Assembly (NCBI GenBank): GCA_910588255.1
Contig: CAJUOM010000015.1
Coordinates: 1-24,235, forward strand
Direction: 5' to 3'
Source: an uncultured Alphaproteobacteria bacterium
GTDB taxonomy: Bacteria; Pseudomonadota; Alphaproteobacteria; RUG11792
Length of the DNA stretch: 24,235 nucleotides
In this document: piece after piece, positions 15,599 through 24,235 of the stretch
Position numbering within the stretch: the stretch's first letter is position 1
Layout: every line of letters begins with the position of its first letter
Made by a program: the position numbers and the translations under genes
The notes under the pieces: model-generated
Database searches by the model: none
What the model was told of the DNA's origin: nothing
What the model saw: only the letters and a program-made list of their open reading frames with translations

Positions 15599-16554
15599 TG
15601 ATTCAAATAAATAGTGTTGCATCTTATTTACCGAAAAAGATAGTAACTAATGATGATCTTTCAAAAACACTTGATACCTCCCATGAATGGATATATACAA
15701 GAACCGGAATATCATCAAGGCATATAGCAGCAGATGATGAGTTTGCCTCTGATTTAGCTTTAAATGCAGCAAAAACGGCTTTAAAAAAATCAAATTTAGA
15801 TCCCAAAGATCTTGACGCAATAATAGTTACGACTATAACATCAGATAGGAGATTTCCATCGGTTGCTTGCAAAGTTCAAGGAAAATTAGGAGCAAATAAA
15901 GCTTTTGCCCTTGATGTTAATGCGGCATGTGCTGGATTTATATATGGATTGGCTGTTGCTGATAGTATGATGAAATCGATGAATTTGCGAAATGTTTTAT
16001 TGATAGGCAGTGAGACTTTAACGAAATTTGTTGATTGGACAGATAGGTCTACATGTGTTCTTTTTGGAGATGGTGCAGGTGCATTTGTTTTGCAAAACTC
16101 TACGGATAATTCAAGAGGCATAATTGCTACGAAATTATATTCAAACGGACATGAAGAAAAATATAATTATTTACTTGCCCACAGCAGTTTGCAAAAAGTA
16201 GATAAAAATTATGTAACTATGGTAGGACGTTCTGTTTTTAAATATGCAATAGAATACATGGCGATGTCTATGACAGAAATATTAGAAGAAAATAATATGT
16301 CAATAGATGATATAGATTGGATTATCCCGCATCAAGCTAATAAAAGGATTCTTGAATCTATGTGTAAAATGAAGAATTTCCCAATCGAAAAGGTAATAAT
16401 AACGACAGATACACATGCGAATACGTCTTCAGCTTCAATTCCATTGGCTCTTGATGACGCAATCACAAATAGAACAGTGAAAAAAGGTGACACATTGTTA
16501 TTTACAGCACTTGGAGCCGGACTCACATGGGGATCTGCTATAGTTAGGTTATAG
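15598..16554 (+). CDS. fabH: Beta-ketoacyl-ACP synthase III
   Basis: FabH starts type II fatty-acid synthesis by condensing acetyl-CoA with malonyl-ACP. The 318-residue product keeps the catalytic triad: C111 in NAACAGF, H245 in PHQANKRI and N275 in HANTSSAS. The N-terminal SYLPKKIVTNDDL and TRTGISSRH and the C-terminal ALGAGLTWGSAIVRL also fit. AAAGGA precedes the ATG, and the start overlaps the plsX stop by one base. ihfA, which commonly follows fabH in alphaproteobacteria, is absent here and a HIT-family gene takes its place. Confidence 0.97.
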   Translation: MIQINSVASYLPKKIVTNDDLSKTLDTSHEWIYTRTGISSRHIAADDEFASDLALNAAKTALKKSNLDPKDLDAIIVTTITSDRRFPSVACKVQGKLGANKAFALDVNAACAGFIYGLAVADSMMKSMNLRNVLLIGSETLTKFVDWTDRSTCVLFGDGAGAFVLQNSTDNSRGIIATKLYSNGHEEKYNYLLAHSSLQKVDKNYVTMVGRSVFKYAIEYMAMSMTEILEENNMSIDDIDWIIPHQANKRILESMCKMKNFPIEKVIITTDTHANTSSASIPLALDDAITNRTVKKGDTLLFTALGAGLTWGSAIVRL

Positions 16555-16565
16555 GAATTATAAAT

Positions 16566-16910
16566 ATGCAATACGATAGAAGTAATATCTTTTATAAAAT
16601 AATAAACAAAGAAGTAAAATCTAATATTGTCCTTGAAGGAAAACACTTTTTAGCTTTTCATGACATAACTCCAAAAGCTCCCGTTCATATTTTAATTATT
16701 CCTAAAGGATGTTATGTAGACTATAACAATTTTGTGCTTAATGCAACTGATGAAGAGATAGTTAATTTTAACAAAGGGATTTCTGAAATAATAAAGTTAA
16801 TGAAACTTGAAGAAGGAGGATTTAGGTTAATATCAAATTCTGGTAAATTTGGAAATCAAGAAGTCATGCATATGCATGTTCATATTTTAGGAAAATCATC
16901 TGAAGAATAA
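16566..16910 (+). CDS. HIT-family nucleotide-binding hydrolase
   Basis: HIT proteins hydrolyse purine nucleoside phosphoramidates and related nucleotides. The 114-residue product matches the HINT branch: SNIFYKIINKEVKSNIVLE near the N-terminus, HILIIPK (41-47), FRLISNSG and the histidine triad H102-M-H104-V-H106-IL near the C-terminus. It lies 11 nt after fabH and 17 nt before ileS, so it is co-directional and probably co-transcribed. No specific pathway is suggested by the context. Confidence 0.93.
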   Translation: MQYDRSNIFYKIINKEVKSNIVLEGKHFLAFHDITPKAPVHILIIPKGCYVDYNNFVLNATDEEIVNFNKGISEIIKLMKLEEGGFRLISNSGKFGNQEVMHMHVHILGKSSEE

Positions 16911-16927
16911 TTATATTGGGGAATAAA

Positions 16928-19723
16928 ATGACTGAAAACAACCAAACAAAACAATTGAAAGATACAGTTTTTCTTCCAAAGACTTCTTTTCCTATGAAGG
17001 GGGATTTAGCAAGGAAAGAACCTCTGCTTGTTGATGAATGGAAAAACACAAAAATTTTTGAAAAACTGCGTGAAATTTCGAAAAGCAGAGAAAAATTCAT
17101 AGTACATTTCGGGCCTCCTTATGCTAATGGACCAATACATTCAGGACATGCTTTGATTGGAATCTTAAAAGATGCAGTAGCAAAATCGTATCAAATGATG
17201 GGATATAATGCTCCTCTTGTTATTGGTTGGGATTGTCATGGTTTGCCAATAGAATGGAAAATTGAAGAGAGTTATTTAAAACAAGGGAAAAAACGAGAAG
17301 ATGTTTCTGTTGCTGAGTTTATGTCGAAGTGCAGAGAATTTGCCGCAAAATGGCGTGAAGTTCAAAAGGAAGGTTTCAGAAAGCTCGGTATAATATCTGA
17401 TTTTGAAAATCCATATAGTACAATGGATAAAGAATCGGAAGCGACTATTTGCGAGAAGTTTTTTGAAATATTCAAGAAGGGATTGGTATATCGAGGTAAG
17501 AAACCGGTTATGTGGTCTGTGGTTGAAAAAACAGCATTAGCAGAAGCTGAACTCGAATACTATGATAAAGTCAGTGATGCTATATTTGTAAAATTTCCAG
17601 TTATTGAATTTAAATCAGAGAAATTCAAAAATACCTTTGCTGTTATCTGGACAACAACCCCTTGGACAATTCCTGCAAACAAAGCTATTGCTTATTCTGA
17701 AGATTTCAAATATGTTATTTTATCTGCTAATAATGAGAAATATATAATTGCAAAAGATTTAGTATCATCATACTTAAAAGAGTCTTCAATAGATGATTAT
17801 GAAATAGTTTCGAAATTTTCAGGAAAAGAATTAGAAGGGATTATTTGTAGTCATCCTTTATATAATCTTGGATTTACTCATAAAGTGCCACTTTTTCCGG
17901 CTGATTATGTGACCGCAGATGCGGGAACAGGTTTAGTTCACACAGCGCCAGCGCATGGTTTGGATGATTTCATGCTTGGAAAGAAGTTTAATTTACCTCT
18001 TGAGGATACTGTAAATGATGATGGAACACTGGTTGAAACCTTGCCTTATTTTGCTGGAGAGCATGTTTTTAAGGTTAATCCAAAAGTTATTGAAGAGCTG
18101 CAAAAAGCAGGAAATTTAATAAAAGCCTATAAAATAACTCACAGTTATCCTCATTCTTGGAGATCAAAAGCTCCTCTGATTTTTAGAACAACAACACAGT
18201 GGTTTATAAAAATTGATCCAATAAGAGAAAAACTATTAAGTGAAATTAACAAAACAAAATGGTTTCCAACAACTTATATTAATCGTATAAAATCAATGGT
18301 TGAAAAAAGGCCTGATTGGTGTATTTCAAGACAACGTATCTGGGGCGTTCCTATTGCTTTATTCATTAATAAAAAAACTGATGAAATTCTAATTGATGAT
18401 GAAGTTTTTAATAGAGTGATTGAGGCTTTCAGAAATGAAGGAATAGAATCATGGAGGACAAAATCTGCTTCATATTTCCTTGGAGAGAAATATAATCCTG
18501 AGGATTATAAGCAGGTTTCAGATACGCTTGAAGTTTGGTTTGATAGTGCTTGTTCACATCATTATGTTTTGGAAAAAAGAGATTATATGAAATGGCCTGC
18601 AGATCTTTATTTTGAAGGATCTGACCAACACAGAGGATGGTTCCAATCATCTTTAGTTGAATCTGTATGTACTAAAGGAGAAGCTCCATATAAGCAAGTT
18701 GCTACAAACGGATTCGTTCTTGACAAAGATGGGAAAAAAATGTCGAAATCTCTTGGAAACGTTATCTCTCCTGAAGATGTTACTTCGAAATTAGGGGCTG
18801 ATATTTTAAGATTGTGGTGTTTAAATTCTGATTATTCTGAAGATATGAGAATAGGGGATGAAATACTGAAACGCCAGCAAGACATTTATAGGAGATTCAG
18901 AAACACATTAAGATATCTACTTGGCGTTTTGCCGGATTATGACCCCAATTACGTTATGGAGTATTCTGAATTACCTGAATTGGAAAAGTTTATTCTTTTA
19001 AAGTTATATAATTTGGATAAATTATTAAGAAAATCAATATATAATTTTAATTTTCAAATATTTTATTCGGAACTTCATAATTTCTGCTCAAATGAACTTT
19101 CAGCATTTTATTTTGATATAAGAAAAGATTCTATATACTGTGATAGCAAAAACGATCACAGAAGAAAAGCAAGCTTATATGTTATGAATCAAATATTTAT
19201 TTGTTTGACTCATTGGCTAGCTCCTGTTTTATCATTTACAGCAGAAGAAGCTTGGTTGACTTATCCACTTAATCCAGAAAAGAATAGTGTACATTTAAAT
19301 CTTTTTCCAAAAATGCAAGAAGAATGGAACAATTCTGAAATAGATATGAAGTGGAAATTTTTCCAGAGTATAAGAAAAACAATTACTGAGACAATAGAAA
19401 TTGAAAGAGAAGCAAAAACAATAGGATCAAGTTTAGAAGCTGAGATTTTATTGTATTCTAATAACTTAGAAAATATTAAAAAGCTTCAATCTTTAGATAT
19501 TTCAGAAATTTCGATAGTATCGAAAACAACAATAGTTAATGCGCAAGTTCCATCAAATGCTGTTTTGAATGAAGAAGCTGAAATCGGTATTATTGTGAAA
19601 AAAGCGCAGGGTCAAAAATGTGACAGATGTTGGAAAATTCTGGAGGAAGTGAAAGTATCAGACACAGAATTTGGAAAAGTTAATTTATGTAAGCGTTGTA
19701 ATGCTGCAATTGTTAATGATTAA
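16928..19723 (+). CDS. ileS: Isoleucine--tRNA ligase
   Basis: This class Ia synthetase charges tRNA-Ile, with an editing domain that clears mischarged valine. From the preferred ATG (16928, with GGGGAAT just upstream) it is 931 residues. An in-frame TTG at 16916 would add four residues but would sit on the ribosome-binding site. The HIGH motif is H71-SGH in PPYANGPIHSGHAL. The editing domain includes IWTTTPWTIPANKA and a GTGLVHTAPAHG segment. KMSKS is at about 604-608. The C-terminal zinc finger has C898-x2-C901 and C921-x2-C924. This is the bacterial zinc-finger type. No lspA follows. Confidence 0.97.
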   Translation: MTENNQTKQLKDTVFLPKTSFPMKGDLARKEPLLVDEWKNTKIFEKLREISKSREKFIVHFGPPYANGPIHSGHALIGILKDAVAKSYQMMGYNAPLVIGWDCHGLPIEWKIEESYLKQGKKREDVSVAEFMSKCREFAAKWREVQKEGFRKLGIISDFENPYSTMDKESEATICEKFFEIFKKGLVYRGKKPVMWSVVEKTALAEAELEYYDKVSDAIFVKFPVIEFKSEKFKNTFAVIWTTTPWTIPANKAIAYSEDFKYVILSANNEKYIIAKDLVSSYLKESSIDDYEIVSKFSGKELEGIICSHPLYNLGFTHKVPLFPADYVTADAGTGLVHTAPAHGLDDFMLGKKFNLPLEDTVNDDGTLVETLPYFAGEHVFKVNPKVIEELQKAGNLIKAYKITHSYPHSWRSKAPLIFRTTTQWFIKIDPIREKLLSEINKTKWFPTTYINRIKSMVEKRPDWCISRQRIWGVPIALFINKKTDEILIDDEVFNRVIEAFRNEGIESWRTKSASYFLGEKYNPEDYKQVSDTLEVWFDSACSHHYVLEKRDYMKWPADLYFEGSDQHRGWFQSSLVESVCTKGEAPYKQVATNGFVLDKDGKKMSKSLGNVISPEDVTSKLGADILRLWCLNSDYSEDMRIGDEILKRQQDIYRRFRNTLRYLLGVLPDYDPNYVMEYSELPELEKFILLKLYNLDKLLRKSIYNFNFQIFYSELHNFCSNELSAFYFDIRKDSIYCDSKNDHRRKASLYVMNQIFICLTHWLAPVLSFTAEEAWLTYPLNPEKNSVHLNLFPKMQEEWNNSEIDMKWKFFQSIRKTITETIEIEREAKTIGSSLEAEILLYSNNLENIKKLQSLDISEISIVSKTTIVNAQVPSNAVLNEEAEIGIIVKKAQGQKCDRCWKILEEVKVSDTEFGKVNLCKRCNAAIVND

Positions 19724-19745
19724 AAGCTTTTTAGGGAATTTAAAT

Positions 19746-19776
19746 TTGACATTTCCGCTTGAGTTTGTATTATAAT
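19746..19776 (+). promoter_or_regulatory. Promoter upstream of the DUF4167-like gene
   Basis: Consensus TTGACA (19746-19751) is followed by TATTAT (19768-19773, 16-nt spacer) or the perfect TATAAT (19771-19776, 19-nt spacer). It lies about 80 nt before the ATG at 19855. Confidence 0.6.
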
Positions 19777-19854
19777 TATTATATAGATATGGGGATTAAA
19801 AAGCATATTATTAATAACAAAAATCTGCGTTAATAGATATATATTTAGGAATTT

Positions 19855-20157
19855 ATGAAAAAGGAAAATTTGAATATAAAAGGTAAGGCTTATTACCAAA
19901 ATTTGAAAACACGTTATCTAAATGCTGCAAAAGAAGCTGCGGGAGATAGGATTTTAAAAGAATATAATTTGCAATTTGCAGAGCATTATTCCAGACTTAT
20001 TTCAGAAAAGTTTCCACCTCAACAACAGAATTTTCATACCGTTCCTCAAGATAATACGCAATCTGAGAATATTATTGAAAATAAAGCAAAATGTACTAAT
20101 AGAAAGATTTCAAGAAAACCACAAACAAAAGTAAAGGAAAGTGAAACTGTTTCTTAA
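19855..20157 (+). CDS. Small DUF4167-like protein
   Basis: The 100-residue product contains AAKEAAGDRILKEYNLQFAEHYSRLI (about 24-49, quoted here as AAKEAAGDRILKEY plus NLQFAEHYSRLI). This follows the core of the alphaproteobacterial DUF4167 family (A..A...GDRV.AENYLQHAEHYFRLI). The N-terminal IKGKAYYQNLKTRYL also fits the domain start. The rest is a low-complexity, Gln/Asn/Lys-rich tail. The proteins I recall from this family are longer, with extended charged tails, so this is a minimal version. The function is unknown. It has its own promoter, and TAGGAATTT before the ATG supplies a ribosome-binding site. Confidence 0.78.
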   Translation: MKKENLNIKGKAYYQNLKTRYLNAAKEAAGDRILKEYNLQFAEHYSRLISEKFPPQQQNFHTVPQDNTQSENIIENKAKCTNRKISRKPQTKVKESETVS

Positions 20158-20208
20158 CTAATTATTGATATAATAGTTATATATTAGTTGGCTTAAGATA
20201 AAAATAAT

Positions 20209-21726
20209 ATGATTTCAAAAGTCAAAACTGTTGCATTTGCAGGAATGAAACCTATAGAGATTACTGTAGAATCACAAATTTCTCCTGGGTTAGCTTCATT
20301 TATGATAGTCGGTTTGCCTGATAAAGCAGTTGGAGAAGCAAAAGAAAGAATAAGATCGGCATTTTTTCAATTGGGTATCCCATTTCCTTCACAAAAGGTA
20401 ATAATCAATTTAGCTCCTGCAGATATTCCAAAAGCCGGTTCTCAATATGATTTGCCGATTGCATTAGCAATTTTGGGATCAATGGACGTGATAGATATGG
20501 CAATTTTGGAAAACAGTATTTCAATAGGAGAATTAGGATTGGATGGCGAATTGTCCTATGTTTCCGGAACTATATGCGCAGCTATGTTGGCTAATGAACT
20601 TGGAAAATCATTAATATGTCCAAAAGTATGTGAAAAAGAGGTTTTGTGGAGTGGAAACAAAGAAGTTATTGCAATTCCGAATATAATATCTTTGATTAAT
20701 CATATAAAAGGTAAATCTCAAATTATTTCAACAATATTGCCGATGAATTCAATAAAACAGATAGAATTTGGAATTGATATGGCTGATGTTTATGGGCAAT
20801 TATTTGCCAAAAGAGCTTTGGAAATAGCGGTTTCCGGAGGACATAATGTTTTGATGATAGGATCTCCTGGTTCTGGAAAATCTATGTTAGCCTCTAGAAT
20901 TCAAACCATAGCGCCTTTATTATCCTCAAAAGAGACTCTCGAAACAACTTGCATATATAGTTTAGCTGGAATGCTTCCAAAAGAGGGGTTAATTTATTCT
21001 CCTCCTTATCGAGAACCACATAGTTCAGCTTCGTTAATTTCAATGATTGGAGGAGGTTCTGATGCTAAACCTGGTGAATTATCACTTGCACATAATGGAT
21101 TTTTGTTTCTTGATGAATTGCCTGAATTTCAACGTTCTGTTATTGATGCATTGAGACAACCACTTGAAACAAATGAAGTAATAATTTCAAGAGCAAAGGA
21201 ACATATAACATATCCTGCTAATATACAACTTATTGCCGCAATGAATCCTTGTAAATGCGGATTTTATGGTGACTCGAAGAGACAATGTTCGAAAGCTCCG
21301 AAATGTGCTACAGAATACAGAAATAGAATTTCAGGTCCAATATTGGATAGATTTGATATAGTAATTTATGTCAATAGCATAAAACCAAATGAATTGTTTG
21401 GAGAAGAAAAAAGAGAGAAGTCTGAAATCATTAGAAAACGAGTTGAAAAAGTACGAAATATTCAAAAGAAAAGATCAGAAAAAGCAGGTTTTGAAAATTA
21501 TTTAAATGGAAAAACTGTCGGGAAATATCTTGATGAAATTACGAAATTAGGTACAGACTCAAAGTTATTTTTCAATAAAGCTATTACCCATGCAAATTTA
21601 TCAAAAAGAAGATGCAGAAAGATATTAAAAGTGGCCAGAACAATTGCAGATATGGAGTTTTCAAAAATTATACAAAAACATCATATATCAGAAGCATTAC
21701 AATATAGATTATTAGACATTAATTGA
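20209..21726 (+). CDS. YifB/ComM-family AAA+ Mg-chelatase-like protein
   Basis: ComM is a hexameric helicase that drives branch migration when incoming DNA recombines during natural transformation; family members also occur in bacteria not known to be transformable. The 505-residue product has the N-terminal ChlI-like domain (AFAGMKPIEITVESQISPGL; IVGLPDKAVGEAKERIRSA; NLAPADIPKAGSQYDLPIA). It also has Walker A GSPGSGKS (218-225), Walker B FLFLDE (298-303), a Cys cluster (C348, C350, C360, C366) in MNPCKCGFYG and the C-terminal Mg-chelatase domain (YLNGKTVGKYL...SKRRCRKILKVARTIADME). Length is normal and the gene looks intact. Ribosome-binding signals are weak. Confidence 0.93.
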   Translation: MISKVKTVAFAGMKPIEITVESQISPGLASFMIVGLPDKAVGEAKERIRSAFFQLGIPFPSQKVIINLAPADIPKAGSQYDLPIALAILGSMDVIDMAILENSISIGELGLDGELSYVSGTICAAMLANELGKSLICPKVCEKEVLWSGNKEVIAIPNIISLINHIKGKSQIISTILPMNSIKQIEFGIDMADVYGQLFAKRALEIAVSGGHNVLMIGSPGSGKSMLASRIQTIAPLLSSKETLETTCIYSLAGMLPKEGLIYSPPYREPHSSASLISMIGGGSDAKPGELSLAHNGFLFLDELPEFQRSVIDALRQPLETNEVIISRAKEHITYPANIQLIAAMNPCKCGFYGDSKRQCSKAPKCATEYRNRISGPILDRFDIVIYVNSIKPNELFGEEKREKSEIIRKRVEKVRNIQKKRSEKAGFENYLNGKTVGKYLDEITKLGTDSKLFFNKAITHANLSKRRCRKILKVARTIADMEFSKIIQKHHISEALQYRLLDIN

Positions 21727-21795
21727 TAATAATCATTCATATACAGTTTTAATAATTATAATAAAAATAACTTTTATATGAGGCAAAAATAATAT

Positions 21796-21824
21796 TTGTA
21801 TGTTTTTAGCTCATATGATATAAT
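21796..21824 (+). promoter_or_regulatory. Promoter of the HD-domain gene
   Basis: TTGTAT (21796-21801), a 17-nt spacer and a perfect TATAAT (21819-21824). The predicted start, near 21831, leaves almost no leader before the ATG at 21837 and so favours the ATG at 21855. Confidence 0.65.
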
Positions 21825-21854
21825 AAAAATATAGAGATGTTGATTAAAGGTTAT

Positions 21855-22949
21855 ATGTTTTATAAATATAAAAAGATATTTGTAATTTTTACTCTATCGC
21901 TTATAGTGTTATCTATTCTTGGATATTTTTCATACAAAGATTATCAACAACATCATATTGAAGTTATGTGGAATGAAAAAGTGGAGTGTAATGATGATAT
22001 TTTGAGGATTATAAATTCTCCAATAATTCAGCGATTGAAACATATAGATCAATCAGGACCTGCAAGGTATTTGGGTCCAAAACTTCCAAGTTTTTCCAGA
22101 TATGAACATTCAATAGGGGTATTGGCTTTATTAATAAAATTTAATCTTTCTTTTAAAGAGCAAATTGCTGGTTTGTTGCATGATGCTTCGCATACGGTTT
22201 TCTCTCATGTTGGAGATTTCATATGGGCAGAAAACATTAATGATTATTCTGAATCAAGTTATCAAGATTCGATTCATATGAAATATTTGAAAGAAGAAGG
22301 CTGTGATAAGATGTTAAGAGAGATAGGATTAACTTTAAAAGATATTGATATAGGAAAAAACGGATATCTTGCATTGGATCAAACTCTTCCAGATATGTGC
22401 GCTGATAGAATTCAGTATAATATACATACAGGAATATTAATTGGAAAAATTTCTAAAAGCGAGGCAAAAGTTATCATTGATTCTCTAGGATTCGAAAATA
22501 AAAAATGGTTTTTTACAGATACAAATACAGCAAAAAAATTTGCAGAATTAGCATTGTATTTTACTCAAAATTTCTGGGGAGCAAAATGGAATACATCAAT
22601 GAATATACATTTTGCCAATGCTTTGAAACGAGCTTTGAAATTAAAAATTTTAACATCTAAGGATATGTTTTCAACAGACAAAAGTGTTGTGAATAAACTA
22701 ATAAAAAATCAAGATTACATTATTCAATTAAATTTGCAGCAATGTATACAACCTATTTTTCATATCCAAGGTAAAAAATATAAAAAACAGCGCTTTTACC
22801 CAAAGTTTAGAGGTGTGGATCCTCTAATAAAAGATCAAAAAGGAAATTTAGTAAGACTTTCTGATGTTGATATCATGTTCAAAAACCATTATAATGAAGT
22901 AAAATCCTGGTGTAAAACCGGGTTTGAGATAGATATTCTTGATGAATAA
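21855..22949 (+). CDS. Membrane-anchored HD-domain phosphohydrolase
   Basis: HD proteins are metal-dependent phosphohydrolases; this one resembles the SAMHD1/dGTPase-like branch. The 364-residue product (from the ATG at 21855, with AAAGG 5 nt upstream) has one N-terminal hydrophobic helix (about 8-26). It continues with SPIIQRLKHIDQSGPARYLGP, R-x-EHSIGV (His85), LLHDASHTVFSHVGD (His109-Asp110) and a later PDMCADRIQY with a further Asp. An upstream in-frame ATG (21837) adds six residues, but the promoter is too close. Whether the catalytic domain faces the cytoplasm or periplasm is not decided by sequence. Nucleotide triphosphates are a plausible substrate, not shown. Confidence 0.85.
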   Translation: MFYKYKKIFVIFTLSLIVLSILGYFSYKDYQQHHIEVMWNEKVECNDDILRIINSPIIQRLKHIDQSGPARYLGPKLPSFSRYEHSIGVLALLIKFNLSFKEQIAGLLHDASHTVFSHVGDFIWAENINDYSESSYQDSIHMKYLKEEGCDKMLREIGLTLKDIDIGKNGYLALDQTLPDMCADRIQYNIHTGILIGKISKSEAKVIIDSLGFENKKWFFTDTNTAKKFAELALYFTQNFWGAKWNTSMNIHFANALKRALKLKILTSKDMFSTDKSVVNKLIKNQDYIIQLNLQQCIQPIFHIQGKKYKKQRFYPKFRGVDPLIKDQKGNLVRLSDVDIMFKNHYNEVKSWCKTGFEIDILDE

Positions 22950-22966
22950 TTTTTGAAGGTTTTCAT

Positions 22967-23206
22967 ATGAGAAAATATAGTATTTCTTCAGCAATAGATG
23001 TTCTTTTGGATAATTTTATTATAGTGCAAAAGGATATTGCTAATGTCACAGGATTATATCATACTGTTGTGAAAGAAGCGGAACAAGCTGTAATAAAAAA
23101 AATTATGCTTGCAACAGATAGGAACAAAACAAAAACGGCAAAAGTTTTGGGAATTAGTCGCAATACATTAGATTCAAAGATAAAGAGTTTAAAAATTGAA
23201 ATGTAA
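22967..23206 (+). CDS. Fis-like helix-turn-helix protein
   Basis: The 79-residue product ends with a Fis-family helix-turn-helix: EQAVIKKIMLATDRNKTKTA followed by KVLGISRNTLDSKIKSLKI (about 38-77), matching the pattern A...L....N...AA..LGI.R.TL..K...L. The N-terminal half is helical and could dimerise as in Fis. The same fold forms the C-terminal part of NtrC-type activators, but no AAA+ domain is present. It lies 17 nt after the HD gene and 5 nt before mreC, so the three appear to form one operon. Targets are unknown. Confidence 0.82.
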   Translation: MRKYSISSAIDVLLDNFIIVQKDIANVTGLYHTVVKEAEQAVIKKIMLATDRNKTKTAKVLGISRNTLDSKIKSLKIEM

Positions 23207-23211
23207 ATGAT

Positions 23212-24042
23212 ATGTCTCAGAATAGCTCGTTCTTTTTACTTTTAGGAAGATTTACATCAAGACGAGGTTTTTCGAAATCCACTAGAGCTTTTGTCGCGGT
23301 TTTATTGTTTTTTTTCATCTTTATATCGGATTTTTTTAAAGCGTCTTATATTACATATCTAAAAGAATACTCATCAGAATTAATTCTTCCTACGAAAGTT
23401 TTTATAAATAAAATCATAGAGTTGCCTAAAATTTTATATCATTATATTGATTTAAAGAATGAAAATAAAGAATTGAGATCTGAGTTAGACAAACTGAGAT
23501 TGAAGAGTATAATTACTTCTAGAATGGAAGAAGAATTGAGGGAATTACGCCAACTTGTTAATTTAAAATATCAATCGGATTCATTTGAGTTTATGGAAAA
23601 AATCTTGGGATTTGATGATTCGATTTTTAACTCTTTTTTATTGATTTCCAGAACTCAACCTTCAACAAAAAAAGATTCAGTTGTTATTTCATCAAATGGT
23701 TTGATAGGCTTAGTTTTAGAAGTTCATAACAAAATAGCCAAGGTTTTGCCTATAACTGCATCTAACATATTTATTCCTGTAAAAAACGATTTAGGGGAAC
23801 ATCTTATTTTGAAAGGAATGGGAAAAAATAAGTTGATTTCATCGGAAATACAAAGCTCTACAACGAAGTATATAAAAATAGATGATATTTTATATACCTC
23901 CGGTGAAGGAGGGATTTATAAATCCGGAATCCCTGTCGCCAAAGTTATAGAAATAGATCAAAACAAAACAAAAATTTATGCCAAACCTATTGTAGATTTG
24001 GATACGCTGGAGTACGTTTGGACTATAAATGCATTGATTTAA
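23212..24042 (+). CDS. mreC: Rod shape-determining protein MreC
   Basis: MreC links cytoplasmic MreB to the peptidoglycan-building elongasome. The 276-residue product has a short cytoplasmic N-terminus, one membrane helix (about 25-43), a coiled coil (about 80-117, rich in ELRxEL repeats) and the paired beta-barrel domain. That domain includes SNGLIGLVLEVHNKIAKVLPIT and ILYTSGEGGIYKSGIPVAKV, the family signature. The full domain set is present. mreB is not directly upstream and mreD is not in the remaining sequence. The Fis-like gene lies 5 nt upstream. Confidence 0.95.
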   Translation: MSQNSSFFLLLGRFTSRRGFSKSTRAFVAVLLFFFIFISDFFKASYITYLKEYSSELILPTKVFINKIIELPKILYHYIDLKNENKELRSELDKLRLKSIITSRMEEELRELRQLVNLKYQSDSFEFMEKILGFDDSIFNSFLLISRTQPSTKKDSVVISSNGLIGLVLEVHNKIAKVLPITASNIFIPVKNDLGEHLILKGMGKNKLISSEIQSSTTKYIKIDDILYTSGEGGIYKSGIPVAKVIEIDQNKTKIYAKPIVDLDTLEYVWTINALI

Positions 24043-24096
24043 AAATAAAGCAGCTTCCTTGTTATTAAATCAATGAACTTTATTACTCCTTCACAA

Positions 24097-24166
24097 TTTC
24101 AGTATATCTCCTATATTTTCCCTAAGTCAAATGTTCAAAAGCCCCATAAAATTTTAGGTATTTTTA
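24097..24166 (-). repeat. Promoter-bearing dispersed repeat, copy 3
   Basis: On the minus strand this aligns without gaps to copies at 2643-2712 (+) and 6421-6490 (-). It keeps TTGACT (24125-24130) and TATACT (24101-24106), 18 nt apart, and points toward the 3' end of mreC. The rest of 24043-24235 has no gene. Confidence 0.75.
24101..24130 (-). promoter_or_regulatory. Sigma-70-type promoter inside repeat copy 3
   Basis: On the minus strand, TTGACT and TATACT are spaced 18 nt apart. A transcript would start near 24095 and run antisense into mreC. GAAGGAG shortly after it looks like a ribosome-binding site, but no ORF follows it. Confidence 0.5.
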
Positions 24167-24179
24167 CATACCCCCTCCG

Positions 24180-24203
24180 CTTCTTTCTAATTCACGCTTC
24201 GTG
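24180..24203 (-). repeat. 24-nt dispersed repeat, copy 2
   Basis: On the minus strand this is identical to 2996-3019. Similarity continues more weakly to about 24221 and stops abruptly at 24180, 14 nt from the promoter-bearing repeat. Confidence 0.65.
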
Positions 24204-24235
24204 TAGTGACTTATTTTTTTAGGCTTTTTGAGCGA

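Noticed and set aside
16916..16927. TTG start for ileS four codons upstream
   Set aside because: The TTGGGG serves better as the ribosome-binding site of the ATG at 16928.
21837..21854. ATG at 21837 as start of the HD gene
   Set aside because: A strong promoter ends at 21824, leaving almost no leader; the ATG at 21855 has AAAGG at proper spacing.

Overview
The window is visibly AT-rich. Its gene content points to an alphaproteobacterium, probably an obligate intracellular or symbiotic lineage of the Rickettsiales/Holosporales type. The signs are a fused bifunctional IspDF, the rpmF-plsX-fabH cluster, a DUF4167-type protein (a family I know from alphaproteobacteria), an autotransporter-like surface protein, a decayed IS256-type transposase, two frameshifted genes and several dispersed non-coding repeats between otherwise conserved housekeeping genes. 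The lineage is inferred from these features and was not tested by phylogeny.

Layout, left to right. 1-237: tail of an unidentified gene, then the rplI leader. 238-2603 (+): rplI, a hairpin terminator, then a tightly overlapping trio made of a Vat-type xenobiotic acetyltransferase, a Nudix hydrolase and a frameshifted exported HAD-like (DUF2608-like) protein. 2604-3221: a non-coding region with a promoter-bearing repeat followed by three hairpins, possibly a structured RNA. 3222-6175 (+): yajC-secD-secF, the accessory part of the Sec translocon. 6176-6613: non-coding, with a terminator, a second hairpin of the same family and a second promoter-bearing repeat in reverse orientation. 6614-10118 (+): one autotransporter-like gene split by a +1 frameshift. 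10119-10656: repeat fragment and IS256-type transposase relic. 10657-12425 (-): rpoZ-gltX. 12788-14033 (-): ispDF and, overlapping its 5' end, rpmJ, which is only 41 codons long. 14371-19723 (+): rpmF-plsX-fabH-HIT-ileS. 19855-20157 (+): DUF4167-like protein. 20209-21726 (+): yifB/comM-type AAA+ protein. 21855-24042 (+): membrane-anchored HD phosphohydrolase, Fis-like DNA-binding protein and mreC. 24043-24235: a third copy of the promoter-bearing repeat plus a 24-nt repeat shared with 2996-3019.

Most coding content is ordinary: ribosome, tRNA charging, secretion, fatty-acid/phospholipid initiation, isoprenoid precursors and cell shape. The least explained material is intergenic. Three 70-nt repeats align without gaps. 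They keep a palindrome, a -35 box and a -10 box, while the spacer between the boxes has diverged. Two of them lie next to large hairpins or a further repeat. The copy at 2643-2712 would transcribe a run of three hairpins, one of which resembles a type II CRISPR repeat or a repeat:anti-repeat duplex. Other points of note are the loss of a usually conserved histidine and aspartate in the IspF domain, the rpmJ/ispDF overlap, and a terminator hairpin that runs directly into the Vat start codon.
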